NCBI GenBank assembly: GCA_036245805.1
Contig: BTRK01000003.1
Location: 38,023,215 to 38,087,214, forward strand
Length of the DNA stretch: 64,000 bases
Origin: Pristionchus mayeri
Taxonomy: Eukaryota; Nematoda; Chromadorea; Rhabditida; Neodiplogasteridae
Reading direction: 5' to 3'
In this document: piece by piece, positions 10,123-22,449 of the stretch
How positions within the stretch are numbered: the first letter of the stretch is position 1
How the letters are laid out: every line of letters begins with the position of its first letter
The notes under the pieces: generated by a model
Told to the model about the DNA's origin: nothing
Seen by the model: only the letters and a program-made list of their open reading frames with translations
The model's database searches: none
Made by a program: the position numbers and the translations under genes

Positions 10123-12033
10123 ATGTCGGTTATTATGCTTATCGATGGGGATTTCGAACTAGTCGACCGCAGTTCTCTCAAGAAAGGAAGTGTCGAGGGT
10201 CTGGGCGAGAAATGCTACTTCGAGTATCACGGTGTGAGAAAGGAGGGCATATTCTGCCAGGGAGGTTTCCATAAAGCAATGGAGAAGGAACTGGGAAACT
10301 GGAGAGATGGGATAAAAACGATCGACAATCAACGGAAGAAGAAAGATCTGGTTAGCCAATTACAAAGTGATATTGAATGAACGGTTCGCAGAAGCGAACT
10401 GTCATCGTTCGGGGAAAGTCGGTGGAAGTGGCGGTGAGAGAGAAGAGATAGAAGAGGAAGAAGGGATCAGGTAGGTCGTTCCTTCCATCACAAATCGCAC
10501 GTGAAATATCAGATGATGATCTAGTAGCAGTGGAGAAGAAGGTCAAGGTTGTTAAAGGTAAGTTTTCACTCTCGTTTTGTGCTAGAACTGTGAATTCAGG
10601 GGGAGCAGGAACAATGAAAGGAGAGAATGTGAGGCCTTCCCGATCTGCAGGAGGTTAGATTTTCGAATATTGCACGGTTTCTGGAGAGGTAGTATCCAGG
10701 AGATGGAACTGGTGATGATCTCAGTGGTCTTTCCCAGATGATGGTCAGATTGAATAGTGGGGAATCCACAGGAGATGGACGACCAGGTTAAATGAAATGA
10801 TAATTTATCTCAATAAAGACATAGATTCGTCGAAATCTCGGAAAGTGGGTCGGAGTGTGGAGAGGGCATCGAACCGGAGCCCGACCCCTGTGCTGGAGGA
10901 CGATTCTGAGGAGGAGGAGGGAGCTGCATCCGATCTATCAGGACTGAGCGGGGATGGAGCAATCTGTAAGAATTCCTTTGTTTATGATATGGAGCGTTTC
11001 ACTTATAAGTGGTCTACCTACATGCTGGGCAATAGCCGATTCAGGGAGAGAGATAAAGGGAGAAGTCAAACCTTTTCTTCAGTGCTCGCAGCAGTGCAGG
11101 CGATGGGGAGCACTCTCGGGAAGCAGATGAAGGCACTCGAGAAGAAATTCGACGACGGCATGAGAAAAGTCAATGCCAGAATCGACCGCCTGGAGGGTCA
11201 AGCTGATGAGATCGCCGATGCAGTTGAGGGACAGCGAGCTATGGTCAGTACTGTAGCACACACTGGAATCCAGAATAGCAGAGAATGCAAATGAATTCGT
11301 TATAATATCATTACTCTGTACATCTAGGTTCGCCAAGTGGCATCTGCTACTCCCTCCATAGTAGCAAATGCTCAGAAGGCCGCGCAAGGCACGGAGACAA
11401 TCAAGGATATGATGCCTGCCCCACCAAAAGGTTCTCTACTTAGTATTATTGTAAGTCAAAAGTATCCTACAGACTTTGTCTACAAGTACCTGTCGATGGA
11501 AGAGGTGGCTGTGATGGATGAGAACAACAAAGAACTCTTGTCGTTTGCGAACGCGCTCGACAAGAGCTTGTTCACTCTCAAAGAGCGAAGACTCTATAAA
11601 AGACAGAGATCAAGTCAAATGGAACTGGCTGAAGAATGTAAGACGTTAAGTTATTTTTTTAAAAAAATGGCTCACCTTTTACATACCATTCTCCTTGCAG
11701 TGTCTTCTCCACCTCCGTAGATTCGGAATTGGACTGAGGGGAAAGGACGGAGAGATGATCGCCATTGGAGCAGTGAGGAAGCGACTCAATTCATACGCTT
11801 CACTAAGAAGAATACAGTTCGAAAAGAATGGGATTGAGATGGACGAAGTGGAGGGAGAGGGGATTGAGGAGATAGGAGGGGAGAATGGTATGGACGAGGA
11901 TGAGGAAGAAGGTCCAGAAGGAGTGGACAATGTGGCTGACGAAGGAGATCACACGGTAGAGAACATGGGAGGATACCCGGTAGAGAATCCCCCTATCCAG
12001 AGAGAGGGTAGCAGAGAATATTTGCAACTCTAA
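10123..12033 (+). CDS. Second gene of giant element 1, unknown function
   Basis: I do not recognise this protein. Phase-consistent exons are 10123-10350, 10452-10470, 10513-10557, 10609-10653, 10700-10786, 10819-11243 (a 117-nt intron at 10966-11082 is optional and frame-neutral) and 11328-11637. A final acidic block lies at 11701-12033. The first exon (76 aa) has a compact part with GLGEKCYFEYHGVRKEG, which could be a small beta-rich chromatin-type domain. A low-complexity linker follows, then SPTPVLEDDSEEEEG, then a probable coiled coil (KQMKALEKKFDDGMRKVNAR). A helical segment (LLSFANALDKSLFTLKERR) precedes the last exon, which encodes a Glu/Asp-rich tail. A BEN-like fold is conceivable but unproven. 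The last junction is one base out of phase, so either the tail is missed or there is a shared frameshift. It is conserved in both elements with one visible P-to-T change, so it is a standing component of the transposon. Confidence 0.65.
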
Positions 12034-12172
12034 GCCCTACTCTCCATTATAGATGTTCCCATAGTAAGGTCGTCGCTGTTAATTCTGTGAATTATGTTAC
12101 TGTATCGTCTTTTTTTTCCATCGTAATGGTCCCAATGTCTTCCAAGGTTCTGAGAAACGTTAAATAGATGGG

Positions 12173-14723
12173 ATGTACACGATCGCCTAATTTGCCTATT
12201 GCACAATGTGTAGTCTAACTGGAATCCGTACTTGTGTCCCCGAGGCTCAAACTAAAAAAATAGCGTAAAGAATTTACTAATTTACAAATACAATGAAATT
12301 GCCGAAGTAATAACAGTGATTTGATAACATATAATAACCTAGTTATCATACTAAAGAACAAGAGAGGGAATGGGGGCAATAAATCAGTCCAAAATAATCG
12401 GATGTTCTCCTAATCACATTGGGGGGTCACTAATTGGAGGGAGGGGAGGGGGGGGGATTCCTTTATCCTCGTCGAGTGATCCGAGACTGCCTGGAACAAA
12501 TATTGTTTGGATTGCATGAATTTTTCTAATGAGGGAAATTGTTAGGTAGTAGTCACAATCGTGTTCAGCTTATCACACCTTTACAATCGAATGAAAGATT
12601 GTAAGCAACTCACTCTCCCTTCCCATCTACCAGGCAAACCCACGTTTCAAACTTATAATAAATAAACAACTGGACCATTTTATCGCAATTAGTTACTGCT
12701 ATGTGTTTTATACACGTAAGAAAAAGTAAACAAAAAAAATGTGTAACGAACTAACCAGTGGTGAATCCGAATCCGCGCGTGCGCTTCGTCGTCGTGTCGT
12801 CGACGTTGATCAGCTCGCGCCAATCTTAAAGCAATGCAATTAAGTTGATAAATTGCGAATGAGTAGTAGAAAGTGCTCCCTTTTAGAAAAATAATCGCAT
12901 CAAGATTCTTGAATCAATAATGGACTAAATACAATACGATGTCAAGTCCCAGTAATTTTAATGTTTCACTAATTAGATTTATGCTCCAAAGAAAGTAGAA
13001 CAGCAATGCGAGTAGGGTCACGCGTTAATGGAAGACGATAAGCAACTCACCTCCATCTACTCGTTGCTCCTCTAGTGGTGCTTGCGGTCCTCCTCAAAGC
13101 CCACTCCGGGCACGCACTGCTCGCTCTTGTTGTGGACGAGGGAGTGGTGGCCGTCGCCCCAAGGGAAATGCTGCAAACGGAGTAGGATTAATGCAGATTA
13201 GATAAAGATTCAAACAAAATGCAGTAACTATGACTATGGTTGCTTGCAACTTATTTCTCTATCAACAGCTTGTGCACACCAACGGACAATAACAAGGACG
13301 TTTCAAGTTCTCTCATAAAAATAAGGTTACGAACGTGCATAATCGTTTCTCGAAAGTGAGCAAACCACACAAATTTAAATAAATAAATGAAAAATAACCT
13401 TGTTGCGCACGTTGAGGTAGGGCTAGCTGACTCCCGTGCTTCGCGTGGTCCTGGAAAAGAGGAATATGATAGAATCACCTAGATTGCAAAATGCAGCAGT
13501 GTAACAACATTATTTTGAAGCTGTCTCCGTAAGAAGTGCAAGAGGGCATTAAAAAATTTGAGGATAACAACAACATAAAGGTGGTTTCACCCAATATAAA
13601 AACAACTTTTATAAAAAATCAAATAAAATAAAGCATACCGTGAAGGCGGCGTACATGGTGAGGGCGAGGCACGGGAGAGAAGCGACGTAGAAGATCTGGA
13701 ACGGAATTCCATTAAATTCGAGCATTTATTTAAAAACTGCGACTTCTTGACGGCGTTCCCTTACTAATAGTGATAATTTTACGGTTCCAGTCAATTAATC
13801 AAGCTATTATACATAACCAAGCGAAATGAATAAATACGTTGATTGACCAGGGATGGAATGGACTAATAGTGTAACGTCAAGGAGGCGTACCTTTCCCCAG
13901 GTGGTCATGGTGCTGTCGGCGGGCGTGAACTGCCAGAGGAGCCTCGCGTCTGCTGGGTGGCGCGGACAGCGAGGCGACGGAATCCAAGAGTGCGGTTCAT
14001 CCTAGAATTTTTAAATTTAAACAGCACGAAAATCGAACAATAAAGGGAAAACAACTTGGCGAAGAGCAAGCAAACCACGCGTGAAAAGTGGCCTCAAAAA
14101 AACATACTATAAATCGATTTTCCCAGAGTCAAAGTTTGAATATCGACTAAGCACGAACACGGCGCATGCTAAGTAATAGTAGTGGGCAGTGAAACATGCA
14201 TGGGCGTCCAATATATGAACACAAAAACAGAGCAATTGCAATTAAACAATGAAGTTAGCTAAATGACGCGGTTTTTGAAAGCGAACAGGGCATTGAACAG
14301 AGGCGGATACTCTGGTGGTGATATGAGGACATGGAATTGCAGCAAATAATCAATAGAAAGCAGTGAATTATTGATTAGAAACTCCGAAAAAAGTGAATGC
14401 GGGAATAGGCAAAGATAAAAGAGAACAACTCACGAAAGACCAGTGAGTACCGTAACCTGCTCTGTAGTAAACTTTTAGCGATCGCAAAATGCCAATTATA
14501 GGATTTTTTTGCTGAAATAACTCAAATAATAAATTAATGAATATTTTCTCTTCTTTTTTTCACACAAATCGATTAAAAATAAAGTATTGAAGCTCCGCAC
14601 ACAAATACAGCCATCAGTTCATCCATTTTAATATAGAATTTCGAAAATGGAAAAACATGGAAAAAAATGTTCCACTATGGAACATTATGGAACATGTTTC
14701 TTCAATGTGGACTCGGTGCACGA
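12173..14723 (-). repeat. Right TIR of giant element 1
   Basis: This is the reverse complement of 5984-8525 with small differences, such as CGAGTCC instead of CTAGTCC near the tip and a 9-base insertion at the inner end. Those same arm-specific differences recur in the left arm of element 2. Confidence 0.9.
13072..14000 (-). pseudogene. Captured COX6A gene copy, right arm of element 1
   Basis: Mirror copy of 6707-7635 with the same four exons and three introns: ATG at 14000-13998 and stop at 13074-13072. The mitochondrial targeting peptide, the membrane helix and the C-terminal HFPWGDGHH block are all present. It carries the same two frame breaks, so it cannot make a normal complex IV subunit unless splicing bypasses them. 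Confidence 0.85.
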
Positions 14724-15137
14724 TATTTATCATATATAGATATGAAATTCGAAATGACGTCATAGTCATAGTTGTCCACGCCGGCGGCGACCCCCATGAC
14801 CCCTATTCATTTTTCAGCACTGCTCCCCACGATTTCAGTGGAGCAGTGCTGAACCAAGAAAGGTGTCATGGTCTGAAACACCTCGCCGACAGTCCTGGGC
14901 AACTATGGTCATAGTTCTCATCCGACCTAGTGCCTGTTATTCTCGCTTCGTCTCTCTCTCCCGCTTCCTCGACTCTCTATGAACCGGCGCAGTTAGAATG
15001 CAAAGCATGGATATTATGAAAGGACTGGGTGTGCGGGAAAGCGAGAGATAACGAGAATAACGAGAATAACGAGAACATAATGAAAAGAGCGCGCGCTACG
15101 GACTCGTAATCTCGGTATCATTTAGCCGACCCAATTA
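14724..15137. other. Spacer with MITE remnants between element 1 and the secreted-protein gene
   Basis: This holds a GACGTCATAGTCATAG block near 14755 and TTCTCATCCGACCTAGTGCC ending near 14934, which look like the two ends of another member of the CTAGGTCGGATGAGA MITE family. No exon is evident. Confidence 0.4.
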
Positions 15138-15897
15138 CTAAGATAAATACTCACGAATGCCAACGTGGACCAGAAATCCTTCATATTTGAGAGTAGCTTT
15201 CGCTTCTTCTACAGTGACTGACATTGATGGTGAGAGAAGGCGAGGTCGTTCTGCTCGTTTTTTCTTCTCATAGCCTTCAGGCCAAGTGCAAATCGGATTC
15301 TTCTGAGAATTTCTGTAGAAATGGGGATATTCAGTGAACTTGGTCCAGCCGAATCCAAGCTCATCGCGATGAGATTCATTTATCCACTTGTCCTCGTATT
15401 TAGCTATCACCTTAACAGTCCTCATTTGTGATAGAAAAGATTTCAACCCCAGACCTCTTTGTTAGTGAAATCCTCAAAGTTGCCTTCCCCACGCACTTCG
15501 ACCAGTTCAAGCTCGTTCTTAGCAATTCCAGCAGGGATTAATGCCAACTCTGATAGTCTATAATGTCCTCGTCTTTCTTCAAAACATATGCAAATGTGAT
15601 TTACCTCACTTCATCCCCAGCACAATTTGGGGACACTCGTGACTTCTCTGGACGCGCTTTTGTCTCGAGGCTGGTATTACGGTGCACTTGAAAGTAGCAT
15701 TTCCGTGTTCCGATATTCAGCTGAGTGTCCTTTGGTAGAAGTTTTGGCTTCTTCTGATCGCGATTTTCCATATCATCTCCTTGTCTCTGAGAAAATAACA
15801 AACATAATTTCAGACTTTCAAGACAACTGACCTTTCCTCCAACTGGCAGAATCCACGATTGCAACGGCATAAGTAGTAGCAGCAAAAAAATGCGCAT
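15138..15897 (-). CDS. Small secreted protein, 207 aa, unknown family
   Basis: Four exons on minus join in perfect phase: 15897-15832, 15786-15605, 15557-15455 and 15410-15138. Introns are 44-47 nt, typical of nematodes. The first exon is a clean signal peptide (MRIFLLLLLMPLQSW) followed by ILPVGGK. The mature part is basic and hydrophilic and has three cysteines (in KCYF, SPNCAG and NPICTW), then a run of lysines and arginines (YEKKKRAERPR) and a C-terminal ATLKYEGFLVHVGIREYLS. I recognise no domain. The coherent phase, the signal peptide and the in-frame ATG support a real gene for an exported or ER-targeted protein. It lies 415 bp beyond the end of giant element 1. Confidence 0.65.
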
Positions 15898-16617
15898 TTT
15901 ACTCGATCGTTTGTATACACGTTCTGAAAAAAATCAATAATAATAATATCGTTGAGAAGTGACCGAATGAGAAATGAAATCGAGAGCGGTGAAGCTCGAA
16001 GCGTATTCTTATCACTGTTCCCTGTGCTCGTGCGAGTGACGAGCACATTGTTCGCTCTTGTTATCTCTTATCGGGGGCGAGGAAAATGGCTTCGCGTCCT
16101 TCCAATTTCTCATTCGTTCATTCGCGCTTGCATGCTATTTTCAATGTGCTTTTTAAAGGACCTGAATACGAAGGAATTGATTCAGATGCGCACTAGGAAT
16201 TCCCATGGAGGTGCCGAATTATGTTTCCAAAGAGAACCATGACCAAGTTTCCGTGGAGGACTCGCAAGAGACAGGAGATGAGAGAGTTTTTGCAATGCTC
16301 GAGGAGGAGATGAACGAAGTTCGAAACAGAAGAACGCGAGCTCATAGAACTTATGGAGAAAGGCATTTGAACGTTCGTGATTGATAATGGGCTGGAATCT
16401 AAATTGTTTATCCGTAGAATAAAAATCTTACCATTTTAAGCATTTTAATTAAAATTTCACTATTTTCAATATTATGATAACTGATACTTTATCTCACATT
16501 GTTCTTAGCTGAATAAAGTCAATACAAGACGCCAAGTCACTCATAATGACGCAAACTACACCGGAATTCAATAAATGTCGAAAATATGCCGTTTACTTCA
16601 AAATAAAAGTTGGCAAA

Positions 16618-16690
16618 ACATTGGTGCTTCCGGGAGGATTCGAACCCGCGTCGACGATTGCATGCTAGATATTCGAGGAAAAGTCAATTA
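16618..16690 (-). pseudogene. tRNA-like relic
   Basis: On minus, a B-box-like GGGTTCGAATCC precedes CCGGAAGCACCA, as at the 3' end of a tRNA, and TCTAGCATGCAATCG vaguely resembles an alanine-type anticodon arm. The acceptor and anticodon stems do not pair properly, so this is at best a tRNA relic or tRNA-derived SINE fragment. Confidence 0.25.
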
Positions 16691-16888
16691 CCGGTATGTC
16701 GGAGCGAAATGGCGTATTTTTTTCTGGATTTAGCATGTAATTTCACACAACATACTAACTTTCCAGGGGCTACCCCTCATTGGAACATGGTAAAATAATT
16801 TGTTGAATGTAAACGATTTGCAAATTTTTCACATTTTGTCAAATATCTTGAAAAAATATTGATCGTCGGCTACTAAAATTTGGATTTA

Positions 16889-17110
16889 CACATAACTTTT
16901 TATGCTCTTTCGAATGGTATATAACATGCAGGGATAAAATGAAGATACAATTTTTCGATCTCAAAGACCAAAGATCAACTTTTGGGTCCAATTTTTTGGC
17001 TCAAGTGTATCCCACCCATGGGCACTCTGACCACAAAGTTTGAGCTTCCCGTGATGACTTTGAACGATTGTGCCACATGCCCCTCCGTTCTAAGGGAGAC
17101 AGCGTTTTAA
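16889..17110 (+). repeat. Direct repeat copy A
   Basis: Starts CACATAACTTTTTATGCTC and ends GGGAGACAGCGTTTTAA. It is nearly identical to 17590-17820. Copy B carries a few extra bases just before the final GGGAGACAGCG block. Confidence 0.75.
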
Positions 17111-17589
17111 CACGGATCTCCTGTAAAAATGCAGGAAAATGAGACCCATTTGCGACAAAAAATATTGTGGATCATGGATTTCTCTGTAAACGTTAGGACT
17201 GACGAAACTGAGTGCGGGGATAACACCTATTCAGTTCATTTCTCAAAATTTGCATGTTGAACGGAGTTATGACCTACCGCGTTGGAAGGGCGTATCTCTG
17301 TCAGTTTTTGACCTACAGTGAGCGGCTTTTTTTTCAATCGGTTTGTAATACAGAGTTCTACCAATGTGTTCTCTTACGCTCCTAGCAGAAATTACGTATT
17401 CACATAGTTTCATGCGAAAAAACTGTTTTTGTCGTGACAATATGCTAATTATCAACAATTTCCGAGGCGAACTCTACTATTTTTATTTTTGACTCGGATT
17501 CCCCATTTCAGAATGTACATATGAACACAGTTCATTGGTCAACACAGGGTGATGTACATATAGCTACTCAGTAGGGAGAATCTGGACTG

Positions 17590-17820
17590 CACATAACTTT
17601 TTATGCTCTTTCGAATGGTATATAACATGCAGGGTTAAAATGAAGATAAAATTTTTCGATCTCAAAGACCAAAGATCAACTTTTGGGTCCAATTTTTTGG
17701 CTCAAGTGTATCCCACCCATGGGCACTCTGACCACAAAGTTTGAGCTTCCCGTGATGACTTTGAACGATTGTGCCACTTCTCCTCTGGAATCTGACGTTC
17801 TTAGGGAGACAGCGTTTTAA
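17590..17820 (+). repeat. Direct repeat copy B
   Basis: Second copy of the segment at 16889-17110, about 700 bp downstream in the same orientation. The intervening sequence is not shared. Confidence 0.75.
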
Positions 17821-17947
17821 TAGTATGTATTTTTTGTCGTTGGAAGGGAACAGCGATCGAAGTTCTTGCACACCTCACAATTTGTAGTAAAAGTGAAACA
17901 AGAATGTCCCTGAAACATTTCATTGCAAGTACTGTCGACAGCTAAAA

Positions 17948-18169
17948 CTATAAATTCAAACACTTGCCTACCAGCCATTCAATAACACTCGGGATACTAC
18001 GATGACGTAATTCCACGTCTGGAAGGTCGATGAGTTCGAATACCATGCTTTGGCGCCACGGCGGTGACGCGTAGAGGCGGCCTGCCAATTTTGTGACCAT
18101 TTTCCAGTCGTTTCCTTTTGGGTACTCACCATTTATTACAAAAGAGTTGCTGCAAACTCTCACGGGCAA
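17948..18169 (-). CDS. Possible isolated exon, unknown protein
   Basis: A minus-strand open frame of 73 codons with protein-like composition (GEYPKGNDWKMVTKLAGRL, FELIDLPDVELRHRS). GTGTTTG near 17965 is a possible donor. No matching neighbouring exons were found, so it may be a pseudogene fragment. Confidence 0.25.
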   Translation of the reverse strand: MPVRVCSNSFVINGEYPKGNDWKMVTKLAGRLYASPPWRQSMVFELIDLPDVELRHRSIPSVIEWLVGKCLNL

Positions 18170-21100
18170 CTCTTATTCAAAACGAACATCTCGCACTAAT
18201 TGAACGGCTTTCGAATTTACGAAATATTGTGGCGAATGTTGCTCACGAGATTTCTGTAATACCTAATTGACGAGAATGAATTGTGCAGTTAGTGTTTTCC
18301 TGCCTACTTCCTGCAGTTATAATTGGGAACCTTCGGTGAATTTTTGTTTTTAACACTTTCAGTCTTCGTGTTTATTTCGTTCGTATTGTAAAAACGTTAG
18401 ATGTTGTTCATATTCGCTTTAATATTTTTATATCTCCACAGAGGCGCAGAGTAATATTTGATGAGATTTAACGAATGTAAGCGAATCTTGAAACCCGCAA
18501 TTTCCTTGATGATCATTTTTCGCTAATTTTGCTTGCATAGTTAACTGGCCATGTATCATCAAATATGATAAGTTTTTCTCACATTCTCAGTTCCTGGCCA
18601 GAGATAACACCGCGTATGTAGAATATAGTTACTAGTTTGTTGGGCTAGCAAATATGTTTCACTAACAAAGTAAATTTATTGTGTCTGTCAATTCACTCGT
18701 AAGATTCTGGCTTCAAGAGTGGTTCAGTTAAATTAATGTATAGTTGCCATGCTGATCAAATAACGAAAGAATAATTATAAATAAGTAAATGTCCAATATC
18801 ACGAAGGAGTCTAACTCTCCTCAATTTACTCGAAAATTCCGCATTCATTCGCGATAAACAAATCAGCACTTCCCTTATATTAACTGACTTAACACAATAC
18901 GTGAGAATTCTAAAAATTTACGGCTAGGTGACGTTTCTTTCGAGTTGATCGATTGTGACCGATGGTCGGGTGGTCAGTTTGGTTTTGCTTTGAACTAAGT
19001 TAACATCAACACCACTTTAAAGTTTCTTTCTCATTTTTTATTTAAAAACATTGTTGATCCAAAAAGAACGCCTTTAGTTTTTAAAAATTAAAACACCACG
19101 AACACGGATGTTTCAATTCATATTCTTTCAGACTGAAATTCTCGATCGGGAGTAAAACAATGAATAGTCTGACCGGTTCTCTTACAGTGAAAACCGAAGC
19201 ATTATTTACAATTGTGAACATACCATATTCTCCTACCGAATAATGTCCTAGCCTCGAGCGTGGCTCGAATTATGTAGGGAATTTCTTCGTTCCAATTTCT
19301 AAAAAAAATACATTTTTTTAAGAGACCGTCCACCAGAAAACGGAAAAGGGTCACGGTTGGCCAAAAAAATGGATTTCTTCGATACTTTTTTCCTGAAGTT
19401 ATGGACCAAAGTTAGGAATGCAGGCACCATTGGCTAAAGTCTGGGATCGATTTCGAAATTGTTACAGTAACCTCATATTTTTAAAGTATTCATTTTAATA
19501 GATTTTCTGGCGTGTTTCTATACGCGTAGATAACGAATTTCCAGGTTAAAATGGGCACAACTGTCATAGAAAAAAATTAGAGCCAAAAAAACAGATTTTT
19601 GCGAACAGATCTTTCTTCAAAAAAATAAGACTTTGTGATTTTAGCATTTTTCGAAAGCTTATCATATGATTCATCTTTGATAATTTTTGCAGAATAAAAA
19701 ATTATAAAAAATTATTTAAAATGCCTATACATGATCAATTTTCGGCCCGAAGGCTTTGAGTGGCAAGTTCTCGCGGTCGGAGGTGGACCACTGACCTACC
19801 GTGCTGGAACGTTTCCTACGCGCTGTTTTGAACCACCCAGAACCATCATTCAGAACCAGAATCACTACCACGAATGAAATGCTTCACATTAACCTTGTAG
19901 AGGTAATCCTCAGCTTCATTTCTAAAAAAAAGAAAAACTTTCTAGCTCAATTTTGAAGGAAGATATGATCATTATTCGGCACTACACCGGATGAGATCAT
20001 TTTTAAGCTTTTTTTACGTAAGCATCATTTTTAATCATAAGCCAATGTCCTCTCCACTGACCAAAGCCACTGACCTCTCCTCCTCCAAAAGGAGAGACAA
20101 GACTCCGCCTCCTGGCCTCCCCATTGAGGGTCACTGCTCTCCCTCCCATCAGATACAAGATATCGATAGAGAGAGAGAGTGGGAGCGAGAGAGAGACGGA
20201 GCGAGAGATATATGCTTCGCTAAGCCACTGTTGGAATAATTGCCGGATGCGGAAAAGCTTGAAGTTCCGCTAATAAAACTATAATTGTATGCGTCGCTAG
20301 AAACCAATATAACTTAGATGTGGAGCATGTGTACAGAAAGCCCGAGAAGTGAACGAAAAGTTCGCTTCTCGATCTTTCACTGTTGTCAACATTGATAGAT
20401 TATGAGTTTCTTACAGCTATGTTCATGCACTTTCGAATTAGCTATTACTCAATATCGAAATCTTATTTTTGTTTTTAAATCGCATCATGGTTGAACGAGA
20501 TTCTGACTACGAGCCGGAATCGCAAAGTAGCTCATTTTGTGAAAATCGGCATCGCAAAGTAGCTCATTTTGTTCAGAATAGAAAACTACATAATATATGT
20601 TTGAAGTGTGATGTGGAACCTATAGCTTCATAGATCACGGGTATCACGAGTCAGTGGATGTGTGCGAGAACAATTTCCAACTTTTATTTTTTGTTTTAGT
20701 TCAAATTATGGTGGTAGCATGTACTAGAGCCAACTTCTTGAAATTTCTAAGTCGCAGGTCCCAGAGCCGTCATTTAGGAATTTTCCGGTTTTGCATCCGG
20801 CTCTACCGTATATCACCTGCCAGGTGAGCTAGAGAGCTGACATTGGGCTTAAAATGCTCGGAAAAATATTTCCAACAACTTTTATGTTGACGTCAAAAGA
20901 ATCGGACTGCAAACAAAGATGGTGCAAACGAAAATGCGCAAATTTGATGTTTCAAAAAATTTATTCATCCCCGTACACTCGCCTAGACCAAATCGTTTAT
21001 GCAAAAAATGAAAAATAGTGCATCATTGTACATTATAAAAATATGAAACCCAGATTCGGAGGTGGCCAAAATTTGCAGCATACCTTCAAACATCGATAAT

Positions 21101-21336
21101 TCCATCATTTCGCCGAAAATAAGCATCCGAAAAAAATGGAGCTCAGTTTCAAAATCAAAGCAAAATGATGCTACCATGAAAATAAACTAAAAATAAAATA
21201 TTGTAACATTTGCTGGCATGAAAAGCATCGAACTGCAAATGAAGTGTGCTAGAATCAAAATGTACAAAGTACATGTTTTTAAAAATATATTCGCCTATGT
21301 ACGTTAGCCTGGGCCGAATTGTTCATGCAAAAAATT
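18170..21336. other. AT-rich intergenic stretch
   Basis: No gene recognised. A diverged direct repeat is visible: about 20881-21010 and 21200-21335 share the pattern CGxACTGCAAA followed by TTTATGCAAAAAA-type sequence. A purine-rich GAGA run lies at 20166-20210. Confidence 0.4.
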
Positions 21337-21829
21337 AACAATGCAACAATTCCCAAGTTGCTAGATCAAATCTTCAGCGGACGGCGTTCCGTTGCGGTTT
21401 TGCCCGCCCCCACTAATGCTGATGTAGACTCAGTTTAACGCAAAATCAACTGGCCACCCGAGCAAAATCCTTGAACGCGAAATACATGTCAACACTCAAT
21501 TTCCAGAACTTTCTCGGGTTGGGTTAAGCAAATTACTTATGCGACCGTCGAGGGATAATATAAACCAAAAAAAAGTTGCTGGAAAAGTTCCCAGGTACTG
21601 AATTAAACATAAGCAGGTGACTGTTTCCGGATATCCCGAACCAAACCATTGTGGAGAACGAAATATACTCCATCGGTTGGTCTTTGGTCGGGTTTGGGGG
21701 AAGCCGGGTAATAGTATTGGTGCTATTTGAAACACTACGGGATGAAAAGGATAAATACGCACGAGGCGCTACGATTGACTGCTAACCAAGCAGGGTAGAT
21801 GATGATCGTATAGGAGAAACCTCACATCT

Positions 21830-21901
21830 GCCTCATTGGCTCAGTGGCAGAGCGTCTGTCTAGTAAACAGAAGGTCGCTGGTTCGATTCCAGCATGAGGC
21901 A
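21830..21901 (+). tRNA. tRNA-Thr (anticodon AGT)
   Basis: The 72-nt cloverleaf folds perfectly: acceptor GCCTCAT/ATGAGGC, D stem GCTC/GAGC, anticodon stem TCTGT/ACAGA around loop CTAGTAA (anticodon AGT), and T stem GCTGG/CCAGC around TTCGATT. The internal promoter A box TGGCTCAGTGG and B box GGTTCGATTCC both fit consensus. An oligo-T terminator follows directly (CAACTTTTTG, then a longer T run). This decodes ACU threonine codons after wobble modification. The same DNA read on the other strand gives a false peptide ending in PATFCLLDRRSATEP. Confidence 0.95.
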
Positions 21902-21976
21902 CCAACTTTTTGAATTTTTTTATGCAAAAAGATTGAAACAAAGTTTCCATAGTCCAGGATTCCGAACAAAACATCT

Positions 21977-22045
21977 GCCTCATTGGCTGAGTGGCAGAGC
22001 GTCTGTCTAGTAAACAGAAGGTCGCTGGTTCGATTCCAGCATGCA
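21977..22045 (+). pseudogene. Broken tRNA-Thr (AGT)
   Basis: It is identical to the intact copy through the A box (TGGCTGAGTGG variant), anticodon arm and B box. The 3' acceptor strand reads ATGCATC instead of ATGAGGC, so three of seven acceptor pairs are lost where the palindrome arm ends. Confidence 0.8.
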
Positions 22046-22449
22046 TCAACTTTTTGAATTTTTCGATGCAAAAAAGATCGAAACAAAGTTTCCGGAGCCC
22101 ACGATTCTGAATCATTTCTAATGTTCCGCTTTTTTAAACCGTCAAAAAATGGGGGTGTTTTTATTTCCAGTAACTATTTCTCCTCACAATTGAGGATTGA
22201 TCGGTCCACTTGGAAGACCTATCAATAGATGCTATAGAATGATGGTATTGAAACCATACCGTATGCCGTCGTTCTCTTGCTTTTCCCTCAATGCGCCAGT
22301 AAACCATCGGCATTAGTCTAAAGGAATCGCTTCCGATCGCACATGATAGCCGATTCCTCTCTGATCTAGGACAATGAAAGGTGGATGCAACTTCTCTCAT
22401 TTTATTGATGAAACAGGAATAATACAGACTGATGAAATGGTTGTAAATA

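Larger units (their letters stand above)
5984..14723. mobile_element. Giant Tc1-type DNA transposon, copy 1
   Basis: The element is bounded by TA at 5982-5983 and 14724-14725. It starts TCGTGCAC and ends GTGCACGA. Its arms of about 2.54 kb are inverted repeats (5984-8525 and 12173-14723). The unique core of about 3.6 kb carries a Tc1-like transposase on minus and a second gene on plus, divergently arranged. Each arm carries a captured COX6A gene with its introns. TA flanks and a DD34E transposase place it in the IS630-Tc1-mariner superfamily. The size, the long TIRs, the second gene and the captured host gene are unlike ordinary Tc1 elements of 1.6-2 kb. The copy at 28260-36993 is its near-identical reverse complement. 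Confidence 0.9.
15898..17947. other. Intergenic stretch with direct repeat
   Basis: No convincing gene. It contains a degenerate tRNA-like segment near 16618-16690 and a direct repeat of about 225 bp (16889-17110 and 17590-17820). Confidence 0.4.
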
